Part shown: positions 1 through 6,123 of the stretch, in pieces
Position numbering within the stretch: position 1 is the first letter of the stretch
Layout of the letters: each line of letters opens with the position of its first letter
Assembly: GCA_009392095.1 (NCBI GenBank)
Contig: VFHF01000085.1
Span: 1-6,256 of the forward strand
Reading direction: 5' to 3'
Length of the DNA stretch: 6,256 nt
Source: SAR202 cluster bacterium
GTDB lineage: Bacteria; Chloroflexota; Dehalococcoidia; Lucifugimonadales; UBA3495
The notes under the pieces: model-generated
Seen by the model: only the letters and a program-made list of their open reading frames with translations
What the model was told of the DNA's origin: nothing
Database searches by the model: none
Position numbers and translations under genes: made by a program

Positions 1-165
1 CCACATGTCCTCGACTCTAGTCATATGCCAAAGTATCCACCCGATGGGGTTGGCTTCCGGCCCGGCCCGCCACATCAACTCTTCAGGGGTAATATCCCCC
101 AGAGCGTCCATGAGGTACTCGATTTCGGTGTTGAATGCGTCTTCGATAAACTCGTTCAGCGTCAT
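1..165 (-). CDS. DinB-superfamily protein, N-terminal part (cut by window edge)
   Basis: The minus strand reads open from an ATG at 165-163 to the window edge, giving 55 residues and no stop. A strong Shine-Dalgarno, GGAGGAG (171-177 in plus coordinates), lies 5 bases before the ATG and fixes the start. The translation begins MTLNEFIEDAFNTE and ends with an NPIGWILWHMTRVEDMW segment. That pattern, with His47 in a W-H-x-x-R-x-E-D context, is typical of the first helices of the DinB/DUF664 four-helix bundle, where such a His is often a metal ligand. Members of this superfamily include thiol-dependent transferases and many proteins of unknown function, so no reaction can be assigned. The remainder of the protein, with any further metal-binding His, lies beyond the window. 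It is transcribed divergently from the dehydratase gene and need not share its function. Confidence 0.75.
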   Translation of the reverse strand, partial: MTLNEFIEDAFNTEIEYLMDALGDITPEELMWRAGPEANPIGWILWHMTRVEDMW

Positions 166-334
166 TTGATCTCCTCCATTGATCTTCTCCATGCAATCGG
201 GTGCTGCGCGATATTTTGACCGGCAACATGATACACCCGGCCATCTGGAATGGGGTATGCTAGACTGCACGCGGCGCACGCCTGCGCCCATCTGACATCC
301 ATCCTACCTGACAATCCCACTGGGAGCGCTAAAT
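166..334. promoter_or_regulatory. Divergent intergenic region between DinB-like and dehydratase genes
   Basis: These 169 bases must hold the starts of both divergent transcripts. Visible elements are a perfect 6-bp hairpin, GGCGCA-CGCC-TGCGCC (273-288), an odd-length palindrome TCCCA-C-TGGGA (315-325), and a plus-strand TATGCT (256-261) that could be a -10 box but has no clear -35 partner. The plus-strand Shine-Dalgarno, GGGAG (322-326), lies 8 bases before the dehydratase ATG and inside the 3' arm of the palindrome. I found no convincing small ORF with a ribosome binding site here. Which palindrome, if any, is an operator is unknown. Confidence 0.4.
228..233 (-). promoter_or_regulatory. Possible -10 box for the DinB-like gene
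   Basis: Read on the minus strand this is TATCAT, five of six matches to TATAAT, about 60 bases upstream of the DinB-like start codon. No convincing -35 hexamer is found 16-18 bases further upstream, so this is only a weak candidate. Confidence 0.2.
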
Positions 335-1402
335 ATGGCCGATAGCCTGATAACTCCCGAGGTCCGCGGCCTGATTGGCACCGAGACCTCGCCCGAAAGG
401 AACCGTTTCCCACTCAGCGACGAGATGGCCTACGACTTGGCCGACGCCACTGAAGACCCAAATCCGCTCTACATCGACAAATCAGCGGCTGAAGCCAGCC
501 GGTTCAAAGGGCTGCTCTGTCCGCCGTTGGCGACTTGGAAGGACATCGCGCCATCCATCGGCTACTTCGGAGCCGGCCAGGACTCCCATTTCGACGTGCC
601 ACTGCCCTTCAACAGCTACGGATTGAATGGCGGCAGCGACTGGCAATTTCTGCGTCCCGCCTACGTGGGCGATTGGGTGACCCGCCAGTTTCGTATCGTC
701 GATATCTTCGAGAAACAGGGCCGGTCTGGTCCCCTGGTTTTCGTCGTTCGCCGCGAGACCCAGACCAACCAGCACGGAGAGGCGATCAGTGTTGCGGACC
801 GGGTGAGCATCCACCGGAGCCGCCCGCCGGGTGAAGAGGTCAAGGCCATTGCTGATGCCCGGGAAGGACTCAACAGCGTGGTGATCTCCCCTCCTGCGCC
901 TGACCAGACTGTGGAGCGGACACTCCATGCCGCCGGAATACAGAGGAAATTTGAAGATGTGTCGGTGGGCATGGCATTGGAGCAAGTCATAAAGGGCCCG
1001 CTGACCACCACCCACCTGGTTCGCTGGGCGGCGGCCAACGGAAATTACGCCCGCATCCACTGGGACCTGCCCTTCGCCCAGGTCCACCAAGGCTTGTCTA
1101 ACGTTGTTGTGAACGGATCGCTCAAGAACCAATACTTGGGCCAACTGATGATCAAACTGGCCGGACCGGAAGGCTGGTTCAAGCGTTTCTATGTAGAACA
1201 CCGGGGGATGGACTACCCAGGTGACGTGATTACAGCCTCAGGGGTTGTCACCGCAGTCCGTGAGGTAGGTGGGTATGGCCATGTGGACTGCGAGGTCAAT
1301 CTGACCAACAACCGGGGAGACCAGACCGCCACCGGCAGTGGCACGGTTGTATTGCCTAAGAAAGGCGAGAGTCTACCGCTCGTTTGGGATGTGGAAGACT
1401 GA
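335..1402 (+). CDS. Two-domain hot-dog (MaoC/FAS1-like) acyl-CoA dehydratase/hydratase
   Basis: This 355-residue protein appears to be a tandem of two hot-dog domains, as in FAS1-like dehydratase/MaoC enzymes that reversibly hydrate enoyl-CoA thioesters in the cytoplasm. The N-domain (about 20-165) carries a hydratase-like motif, ATEDPNPLYID (38-48), with Asp41 kept but Tyr46 where the catalytic His usually lies. The C-domain (about 205-342) carries GNYARIHWD (236-244), with His242 kept but Asn237 at the usual Asp position, followed by a conserved-looking VVVNGSLKNQYL stretch (257-268). The length fits the two-domain group, which includes mesaconyl-CoA hydratases. The ATG at 335 has GGGAG 8 bases upstream. 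The stop TGA shares its A with the next gene's ATG, so the two are probably co-translated. Family assignment is firm; substrate and direction are not, and neither half has the full canonical Asp/His pair. Confidence 0.82.
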   Translation: MADSLITPEVRGLIGTETSPERNRFPLSDEMAYDLADATEDPNPLYIDKSAAEASRFKGLLCPPLATWKDIAPSIGYFGAGQDSHFDVPLPFNSYGLNGGSDWQFLRPAYVGDWVTRQFRIVDIFEKQGRSGPLVFVVRRETQTNQHGEAISVADRVSIHRSRPPGEEVKAIADAREGLNSVVISPPAPDQTVERTLHAAGIQRKFEDVSVGMALEQVIKGPLTTTHLVRWAAANGNYARIHWDLPFAQVHQGLSNVVVNGSLKNQYLGQLMIKLAGPEGWFKRFYVEHRGMDYPGDVITASGVVTAVREVGGYGHVDCEVNLTNNRGDQTATGSGTVVLPKKGESLPLVWDVED

Positions 1403-1404
1403 TG
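1393..1404 (+). promoter_or_regulatory. Shine-Dalgarno and stop/start overlap coupling dehydratase to CoA-transferase
   Basis: GGAAG (1393-1397) lies within the last codons of the dehydratase gene. The stop TGA (1400-1402) and the start ATG (1402-1404) share one A. This arrangement is typical of translational reinitiation and settles the start of the first CoA-transferase. Confidence 0.7.
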
Positions 1405-2598
1405 CCCGCCGGGCTGTTAGAGGGATTCCGCGTATTGGACATGGGCTCCGGTATATCCGGTCCCTGGTGCGCCAAGTTACTTGCAGACTACGGTGCCGAT
1501 GTTATCAAATTGGAGATTCCTGGGTGTGGCGACGATGCCCGCCGCATGGGTCCCTTTGCTGGCGACGACCCAGATTTGGAAAAGAGCCTGACCTTTCTTT
1601 ACCTGAACACCAACAAGAAGGGCATAACGCTGGACCCGTCCACTGCTAGTGGCCGTAGATTGCTCGACCGTCTGGTGGCCGACGCCGATGTTCTTGTGGA
1701 GAACAACCCGCCCGCTCGTTCCAAGGAATTGGGATTGGACTACGAGTCTTTGGCTGAAACGAACCCGGGATTGGTGCTCACCTCAATCACACCTTTCGGC
1801 CAGACAGGACCGTACAACGACTTCGAAGCAACGGACATTGTGACCTATGCGCTAAGTGGTCTCATGTACCACTCGGGAGACTCCGACCAGCCGCCCTTGA
1901 GAAACGTCTTAGACCAGTCGTTCTATGTGGCCGGGGCCAACGCTGCAGCTGCTACTCAGGTGGCGCTGTTTGCCCGCCTCACATCCGGAGAAGGCCAGCA
2001 TGTCGATGTCGCGGTGGCCCAGTGTTTGGGCGCCCATCTGGTCCAACCCCTCCCCTACTACAACTACATGGGGGCGGTGAAGGGACGCCGCCCGGTCCGC
2101 GGGGCCGGTTTCGAGGAACTGATGCCCGCCCGCGACGGCTACGTTGCCCCTTCGGTGCAGGGCTCCCAACCTTGGTCGACAATCGCCAGCCTGATCGGGC
2201 TGGAGGAACTGCGAAACGAGAAGTTTGCCACCGGGGCCGGACGGGTTGCCCACGGCGAAGAGCTTAAAGAGTTATTGATTAAAGGGTTGTCCCAGTGGGA
2301 CCGGAAACCGTTGTTTCTGGCATCGGGGGAGCAGCGTTTGGTGTTTGGGATGGCCCAAGATGCTGGAGACCTGGCTGAATGTACTCATCTCCAAGCCCGG
2401 GACTTCTTCGTTGAGGTGGACCATCCGGTGGTTGGCCCGGCCCAGTATCCGGGAATGGCCGTGCGGCTGCCCGGCGAGACGATCAGCGGGCCCCAGCCTG
2501 CCCCTCTGCTGGGTGAGCACAACTCAGAGATATTTGGTGCGGAACTGGGTTACTCCGCTGAGGACCTCGTATCCCTCCGGCAGCTCGGCGTCATCTAG
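1402..2598 (+). CDS. CaiB/BaiF (class III) CoA-transferase, first copy
   Basis: This 398-residue protein has the normal length and architecture of class III CoA-transferases, which move CoA from an acyl-CoA donor to a free acid through an aspartyl-CoA intermediate. The start region, GFRVLDMGSGISGPWCAKLLADYGADVIKLE in outline (8-38), is the Rossmann-like N-terminus. Asp171 in NVLDQSF is the likely catalytic aspartate, near Asp169 of formyl-CoA transferase. It is followed by the family segment ALFARLTSGEGQHVDVAV (188-205). The C-terminus, PLLGEHNSEIFGAELGYSAEDL (369-389) ending in LGVI, is canonical. I chose ATG 1402 over the in-frame ATG at 1384 because it overlaps the dehydratase stop by one base (TGATG) and has GGAAG 4 bases upstream, which suggests translational coupling. 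Substrates are not deducible. Confidence 0.88.
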   Translation: MPAGLLEGFRVLDMGSGISGPWCAKLLADYGADVIKLEIPGCGDDARRMGPFAGDDPDLEKSLTFLYLNTNKKGITLDPSTASGRRLLDRLVADADVLVENNPPARSKELGLDYESLAETNPGLVLTSITPFGQTGPYNDFEATDIVTYALSGLMYHSGDSDQPPLRNVLDQSFYVAGANAAAATQVALFARLTSGEGQHVDVAVAQCLGAHLVQPLPYYNYMGAVKGRRPVRGAGFEELMPARDGYVAPSVQGSQPWSTIASLIGLEELRNEKFATGAGRVAHGEELKELLIKGLSQWDRKPLFLASGEQRLVFGMAQDAGDLAECTHLQARDFFVEVDHPVVGPAQYPGMAVRLPGETISGPQPAPLLGEHNSEIFGAELGYSAEDLVSLRQLGVI

Positions 2599-2616
2599 TT
2601 AGCCATCTGGCGTTGC

Positions 2617-2628
2617 CTATTTAAATAG
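2617..2628. repeat. Perfect 12-bp AT-rich palindrome between the two CoA-transferase genes
   Basis: CTATTTAAATAG is its own reverse complement and lies in the 43-base gap (2599-2641), ending 13 bases before the ATG at 2642. It is conspicuously AT-rich against GC-rich flanks. It could be an operator or part of an internal promoter, or chance; no proper -35 partner is visible. Confidence 0.5.
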
Positions 2629-2641
2629 AGTGGTCACGAAA

Positions 2642-4024
2642 ATGCTCCAAGCGCCATTGAAAAACATCCGGGTCCTGGATCTAAGCAGAGTCTTTGCCAT
2701 GCCCTTCGCCGGGGCCAACCTGGCCGACCTGGGCGCAGAGGTCATCAAAATCGACACCTGCCAGCCCCAGTTCATGGATACCACCCGGACTATCACCGGC
2801 CCATTCCCCGATAACCAGCCCGGCGAGCTTTGGTGGGAACAGGGTGGGACGTTTCAAAACCTAAACCGAGGCAAGCGCAGTTTGACTCTAGACCTCCGTT
2901 CTGAAGAGTCTCAGAAGATCATCAAGGACCTGGTAGAGGTCTGTGACGTAGTGCTGGAGAACTTCACTCCCCGAGTGATGGCCCGGTTCGGATTGGACTT
3001 TGAGAGTCTCTGCGCCAACAAACCGGACCTGATCATGGTGTCTAACACCGGCTACGGCCACAGCGGGCCATGGAGCAATTTTGGGGCTATGGCGTCAGCC
3101 TTGGAGCCGACCCACGGCACCGGCGCATTCATGGGATATATGGAAGAGGGAGAGGACGGTCGTTTAGTGGAAGGCGAAGTGCCCAACAAGATGGGGAACT
3201 CATACTCCGATTTCCTCGCCACTTGGACAGCCCTGGGCGCATTGATGGCGGCTCTGTTGCGCCGGGCCCGCACCGGCCAAGGGCAATGGATAGACCTAGC
3301 CATGTACCAGACGGGTACCACAGTTATCGGCACGGGTCTGTTAGATTTCGCCTTCAATGGGCGTAGAACCCTACGCATAGGTAACCGCCATCCGTTCTGG
3401 TCGCCCCACGGGGTCTATCCCTGCCAAGGCCGCGACCAATGGGTGGCTATCGCGGTAGGCAGTGATGAAGAATGGCAGGCTGTGTGCCGGGCGATCGGAA
3501 ACCCGGAATTGGCTACCAATCCCCGCTTCAACGACCCCATCGAACGCCGGCAACACCAAGAGGAGCTAGATCAGATCATCGGGAATTGGACATCGGCCCT
3601 TACGTCGTATCAGGTGATGAACGGTCTACAAGAGGCGGGAGTGCCCGCCGGTGCTGTCTTGACGGCTAAGCAAGCGCTCACCGACCCCCAATATCTGGAA
3701 CGGGGCTTCTTTGAAACGGTCCACAATCCTCCTGAAGTGGGTCTACGGCCCAAGGGATACATCGGGAGAGGCTGGAAGTTCTCCAAGAGCGAAGCAGAGA
3801 TCAAAGGCCCGGCGCCCCGTTTGGGGGAAGCCAACGAATATATCCTCGGAGAACTACTGGGTTTAGACGAGGCCAGGATGAAAGCATTTGCCGATGATTG
3901 GACCATCGGCAACCTGCCGGAGGGTGGCGGCGCGCCGGGGACGGTCACATTGGAGGAACAGGAAGAGTTGGGATGGATCGCCGAATTTGAAGCAGACTAC
4001 CTAGACCTGCTGCCGCCGGTGTGA
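2642..4024 (+). CDS. CaiB/BaiF (class III) CoA-transferase, second copy, with C-terminal extension
   Basis: From ATG 2642 this protein has 460 residues. The N-terminus, LKNIRVLDLSRVFAMPFAG (6-24), and LADLGAEVIKID (27-38) match the class III CoA-transferase fold. Asp190 in NSYSDFLATW is the likely catalytic aspartate, followed by LLRRARTGQGQWIDLAM (205-221). It resembles the preceding gene in fold and motif order but differs along most of its length, so it is a distant paralogue, not a recent duplicate. After the usual LGEAN end motif (394-398) it continues for about 62 residues, some 36-38 more than the first copy, with a Gly/Pro-rich hinge (426-433) and an acidic tail. The start is uncertain: an in-frame GTG at 2630 adds four residues, and neither start has a strong Shine-Dalgarno; AGAG at 2627-2630 suits the ATG better. 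It is probably co-transcribed with the two genes upstream. Confidence 0.87.
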   Translation: MLQAPLKNIRVLDLSRVFAMPFAGANLADLGAEVIKIDTCQPQFMDTTRTITGPFPDNQPGELWWEQGGTFQNLNRGKRSLTLDLRSEESQKIIKDLVEVCDVVLENFTPRVMARFGLDFESLCANKPDLIMVSNTGYGHSGPWSNFGAMASALEPTHGTGAFMGYMEEGEDGRLVEGEVPNKMGNSYSDFLATWTALGALMAALLRRARTGQGQWIDLAMYQTGTTVIGTGLLDFAFNGRRTLRIGNRHPFWSPHGVYPCQGRDQWVAIAVGSDEEWQAVCRAIGNPELATNPRFNDPIERRQHQEELDQIIGNWTSALTSYQVMNGLQEAGVPAGAVLTAKQALTDPQYLERGFFETVHNPPEVGLRPKGYIGRGWKFSKSEAEIKGPAPRLGEANEYILGELLGLDEARMKAFADDWTIGNLPEGGGAPGTVTLEEQEELGWIAEFEADYLDLLPPV

Positions 4025-4026
4025 AA

Positions 4027-4041
4027 CAAATGGGCCGTTTG
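4027..4041 (+). terminator. Weak hairpin just after the second CoA-transferase gene
   Basis: CAAATG-GGC-CGTTTG can fold as a 6-bp stem (one G-U pair) with a three-base loop, starting 2 bases after the stop codon. It has no following T-run, although AT-rich sequence lies 20-40 bases on. It is at best a weak terminator or a 3'-end protecting structure. Confidence 0.25.
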
Positions 4042-4084
4042 AATATCTCGATCGCGGATTTAACATAATTTCATTTTCAATCTC

Positions 4085-4114
4085 TTGACACTTTGGAAAA
4101 TCGGCTCATATAAT
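4085..4114 (+). promoter_or_regulatory. Strong sigma-70-type promoter for pyrG
   Basis: A perfect -35 box TTGACA (4085-4090) and a perfect -10 box TATAAT (4109-4114) are separated by 18 bp. AT-rich sequence upstream (about 4059-4082) could act as an UP element. Initiation is expected near 4119-4122. The promoter lies about 170 bases before the pyrG start codon and indicates that pyrG is transcribed independently of the acyl-CoA cassette, possibly together with the transaldolase gene downstream. Confidence 0.85.
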
Positions 4115-4120
4115 TAGCAC

Positions 4121-4283
4121 TAGGATCATTGTGCCCGCCCTGCAAGCCACCTCGTTTTTCATTTAGCAATCCCTGTATGACCCTAGACCCACTGTATCTT
4201 TTGGTGTGTCCATTGGGGCGGCGGTTCGGCCGATAGATTACCCCGTAGGAACCCCTCCTCAAACCCCATTTTTGTGTAGGCAG
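4121..4283 (+). promoter_or_regulatory. pyrG mRNA leader, about 160 bases, with hairpins and C-rich tracts
   Basis: The leader predicted from the promoter contains two candidate hairpins. The first pairs 4186-4192 with 4204-4210 (seven positions, one mismatch). The second pairs GGGG (4215-4218) with CCCC (4241-4244) around an inner CGGC/GCCG stem (4219-4222 with 4229-4232). Two further C-tracts (4252-4255 and 4264-4267) could compete for the same GGGG; the last is followed by ATTTTTG (4268-4274), which could act as a weak terminator. A 19-codon reading frame (ATG 4177 to TAG 4236) exists but has no visible Shine-Dalgarno. In Bacillus subtilis pyrG is controlled by leader attenuation with non-templated G addition. 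The initiation sequence here lacks a G-run start, so that exact mechanism is not supported. Confidence 0.4.
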
Positions 4284-5930
4284 ATGCCGACAAAATTCAT
4301 CTTCGTAACCGGGGGAGTTGTCAGTTCATTAGGCAAAGGGATCAGCGTCGCATCCATTGGGCGCATCCTGAAAAGCCGAGGACTCACCGTCTCTGTCATC
4401 AAACTGGACCCTTACCTCAATGTTGACCCCGGGACCATGTCTCCCTACCAGCACGGCGAAGTATTTGTAACCCAAGATGGCGGCGAGACTGATCTAGACC
4501 TAGGTCACTACGAAAGATTCATCGACGTGGAGTTGACCCGTACCTCCAACCTCACCGCTGGAGAAGTTTATCTCAACCTAATTGCCAAGGAGCGGCGCGG
4601 TGACTTTCTTGGCGGCACCATTCAAACGGTGCCCCATGTCACCAACGCTATCAAAGATAGAGTTCTTGCTCTGGCTGCTGAATCCGGCGCCGATGTGATT
4701 ATCACTGAAGTCGGAGGGACGGTAGGCGACATTGAAGGCCTTCCCTTCTTAGAAGCTATCCGGCAGATGAGAAATGATGTGGGGCGGGACAATGTGTTCT
4801 ACATTCACCTGACCTTGCTTCCTTATATAGCAGCAGCCCAAGAATTGAAGACTAAGCCAACCCAACACAGCGTGAAAGAATTACGTGCCATCGGTATCCA
4901 GCCAGACGCTATTCTTTGCAGAAGCGACCATCCGGTATCTGAAGCTATCTGTGAAAAGATTTCGGCTTTCTGCGACGTTCCAGTCAAGGCCGTTATCCCG
5001 GTACTGACCGTTGACAATGTATATGAAGTTCCCTTGGTTCTTGAAGATGCCGGGTTGGGCGACATCATCGTTGAAACCCTAGGCCTCGACGCCAATAGCC
5101 GCGACCTGACTGAATGGTCGGCAATGGTCGACCGCATGAACGAACCCAAAAAAAGTGTATTGATAGCCTTGGTGGGTAAATACGTTGAATACCCCGATTC
5201 CTATATATCGGTCCGGGAATCCCTGCGGCATGCCGGCCTGGACCACACTAGAGACATCGATCTCCAATGGGTACATTCCGAAGATATTGAGCGGGATGGG
5301 CCAGAAGCGCACCTGTCCACCGTCTGTGGAATAGTGGTCCCGGGAGGGTTCGGTCCCCGGGGCGTGGAAGGGATGATTCAATCTGTGCGTTACGCCAGAG
5401 AACATAAAGTGCCTTATCTGGGACTTTGCCTAGGTCTACAAGTGATGGTCATTGAATGGGCCAGAAATGTTCTGGGGATAGAAGACGCCAACTCTGAAGA
5501 GTTGGTTCCGGAGACTGAAAACCCTGTGGTGCATATAATGCCCGACCAAGAAGGCGTTTCAAGCAAGGGCGGCACCATGCGGTTGGGGGATTACCCCTGT
5601 CATCCACAGAATCAGACTTTGACCAAAGCGGCCTACGGTTCTGACTCCATAATGGAGCGGCACCGGCACCGTTTTGAACTTAACAATAGCTACCGGGAGA
5701 CGTTGGAGAATTCCGGTTTGATCGTAGGCGGTCTTTCGCCCGACGGAAACTTGGTTGAGACCGGTGAAGTTACCGACCATCCTTTCATGGTCGGCACCCA
5801 ATACCATCCCGAATTCAAGTCCCGGCCCAACCGACCCCACCCTTTATTTAGCCAATTCATTGGCGCTGCCAAAGAGACGATCCGGGAAGGCGTCCAACGG
5901 CCGCTACCCCTGGACCTGAACTCCAATTAA
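4284..5930 (+). CDS. pyrG: CTP synthase (glutamine-hydrolysing)
   Basis: CTP synthase aminates UTP to CTP using ATP and glutamine, the last step of de novo pyrimidine nucleotide synthesis, in the cytoplasm. The 548 residues match the usual length (545 in E. coli). The amidoligase domain (about 1-266) opens with KFIFVTGGVVSSLGKG (4-19; Lys18 in the P-loop), then KLDPYLNVDPGTMSPYQHGE (40-59), DGGETDLDLGHYERF with Asp72, and EVGGTVGDIE (142-151). The class I glutamine amidotransferase domain (about 290-540) has the oxyanion segment PGGFG (353-357), nucleophile Cys382 in GLCLG, and His508/Glu510 in GTQYHPE. All catalytic residues I can check are present. I chose ATG 4284 because homologues begin almost exactly there; the reading frame stays open up to a GTG at 4206, but that would add 26 unrelated residues. 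The Shine-Dalgarno is weak (AGG at 4278-4280). Confidence 0.97.
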   Translation: MPTKFIFVTGGVVSSLGKGISVASIGRILKSRGLTVSVIKLDPYLNVDPGTMSPYQHGEVFVTQDGGETDLDLGHYERFIDVELTRTSNLTAGEVYLNLIAKERRGDFLGGTIQTVPHVTNAIKDRVLALAAESGADVIITEVGGTVGDIEGLPFLEAIRQMRNDVGRDNVFYIHLTLLPYIAAAQELKTKPTQHSVKELRAIGIQPDAILCRSDHPVSEAICEKISAFCDVPVKAVIPVLTVDNVYEVPLVLEDAGLGDIIVETLGLDANSRDLTEWSAMVDRMNEPKKSVLIALVGKYVEYPDSYISVRESLRHAGLDHTRDIDLQWVHSEDIERDGPEAHLSTVCGIVVPGGFGPRGVEGMIQSVRYAREHKVPYLGLCLGLQVMVIEWARNVLGIEDANSEELVPETENPVVHIMPDQEGVSSKGGTMRLGDYPCHPQNQTLTKAAYGSDSIMERHRHRFELNNSYRETLENSGLIVGGLSPDGNLVETGEVTDHPFMVGTQYHPEFKSRPNRPHPLFSQFIGAAKETIREGVQRPLPLDLNSN

Positions 5931-6120
5931 CCCGATCAATCTATGCACCTGTCATTACTAATCCAAAACACCTTTTGATAAGCCAAAATATCAATCCCCA
6001 ACTGGAAACCAGTGTTCCCTTGATGCGATCGGTCCAGAAAAATTCAATCAACCAACCGGCCAGCTTTGACGTTAGTTCGGCCGGTTGGGCTAAACATAAA
6101 TATACAGAGGTGGTGAAACC
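5931..6120. other. Intergenic region between pyrG and transaldolase
   Basis: These 190 bases hold no convincing gene. Small inverted repeats are present: CAAAA-CACC-TTTTG (5964-5977) and ACTGG-AAA-CCAGT (6001-6013). Neither is followed by a clear T-run, so no confident terminator for pyrG can be called and readthrough into the transaldolase gene is possible. A poor promoter-like pair (TTGATG 6020-6025, TTCAAT 6043-6048, 17 bp apart) exists but is not compelling. A strong 10-bp hairpin is listed separately. Confidence 0.5.
6052..6088. repeat. Perfect 10-bp inverted repeat upstream of transaldolase
   Basis: CCAACCGGCC (6052-6061) and GGCCGGTTGG (6079-6088) are exact reverse complements around a 17-base spacer. 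As RNA it would form a very stable GC-rich stem 32 bases before the transaldolase start codon. No T-run follows on the plus strand, so it is not a standard intrinsic terminator in that direction. On the minus strand a T5 run comes about 10 bases after the stem. It could be an operator dyad or a leader hairpin. Confidence 0.6.
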
Positions 6121-6123
6121 TTG
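6107..6123 (+). promoter_or_regulatory. Shine-Dalgarno that selects the TTG start of transaldolase
   Basis: GAGGTG (6107-6112) lies 8 bases before TTG 6121-6123, an ideal spacing. No in-frame ATG or GTG fits the family's N-terminus, so the TTG is the most likely start. Confidence 0.75.

Noticed and set aside
162..413. Minus-strand open frame spanning the divergent region and the start of the dehydratase gene
   Set aside because: It would overlap the dehydratase start and the Shine-Dalgarno of the DinB-like gene, and shows no domain; it is a chance frame.
482..1201. Long minus-strand open frame (239 codons) opposite the dehydratase gene
   Set aside because: It lies entirely within a well-supported plus-strand gene, shows no recognisable family motif, and is explained by GC-rich codon use on the opposite strand.
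1384..1401. Upstream ATG extending the first CoA-transferase by six residues
   Set aside because: The ATG at 1402 has the stop/start overlap and a Shine-Dalgarno at good spacing, and the family N-terminus begins right after it.
1402..4024. Recent tandem duplication of the CoA-transferase gene
   Set aside because: The two proteins share fold motifs but differ along most of their length and in their C-termini, so they are old paralogues.
4140..4160. T-rich stretch in the pyrG leader as an intrinsic terminator
   Set aside because: There is a T-run at about 4155, but the preceding bases cannot form a convincing GC-rich stem.
4206..4283. GTG start extending CTP synthase by 26 residues
   Set aside because: The added residues do not resemble the start of any CTP synthase I know; MPTKFIFVTGG at 4284 matches the family start.
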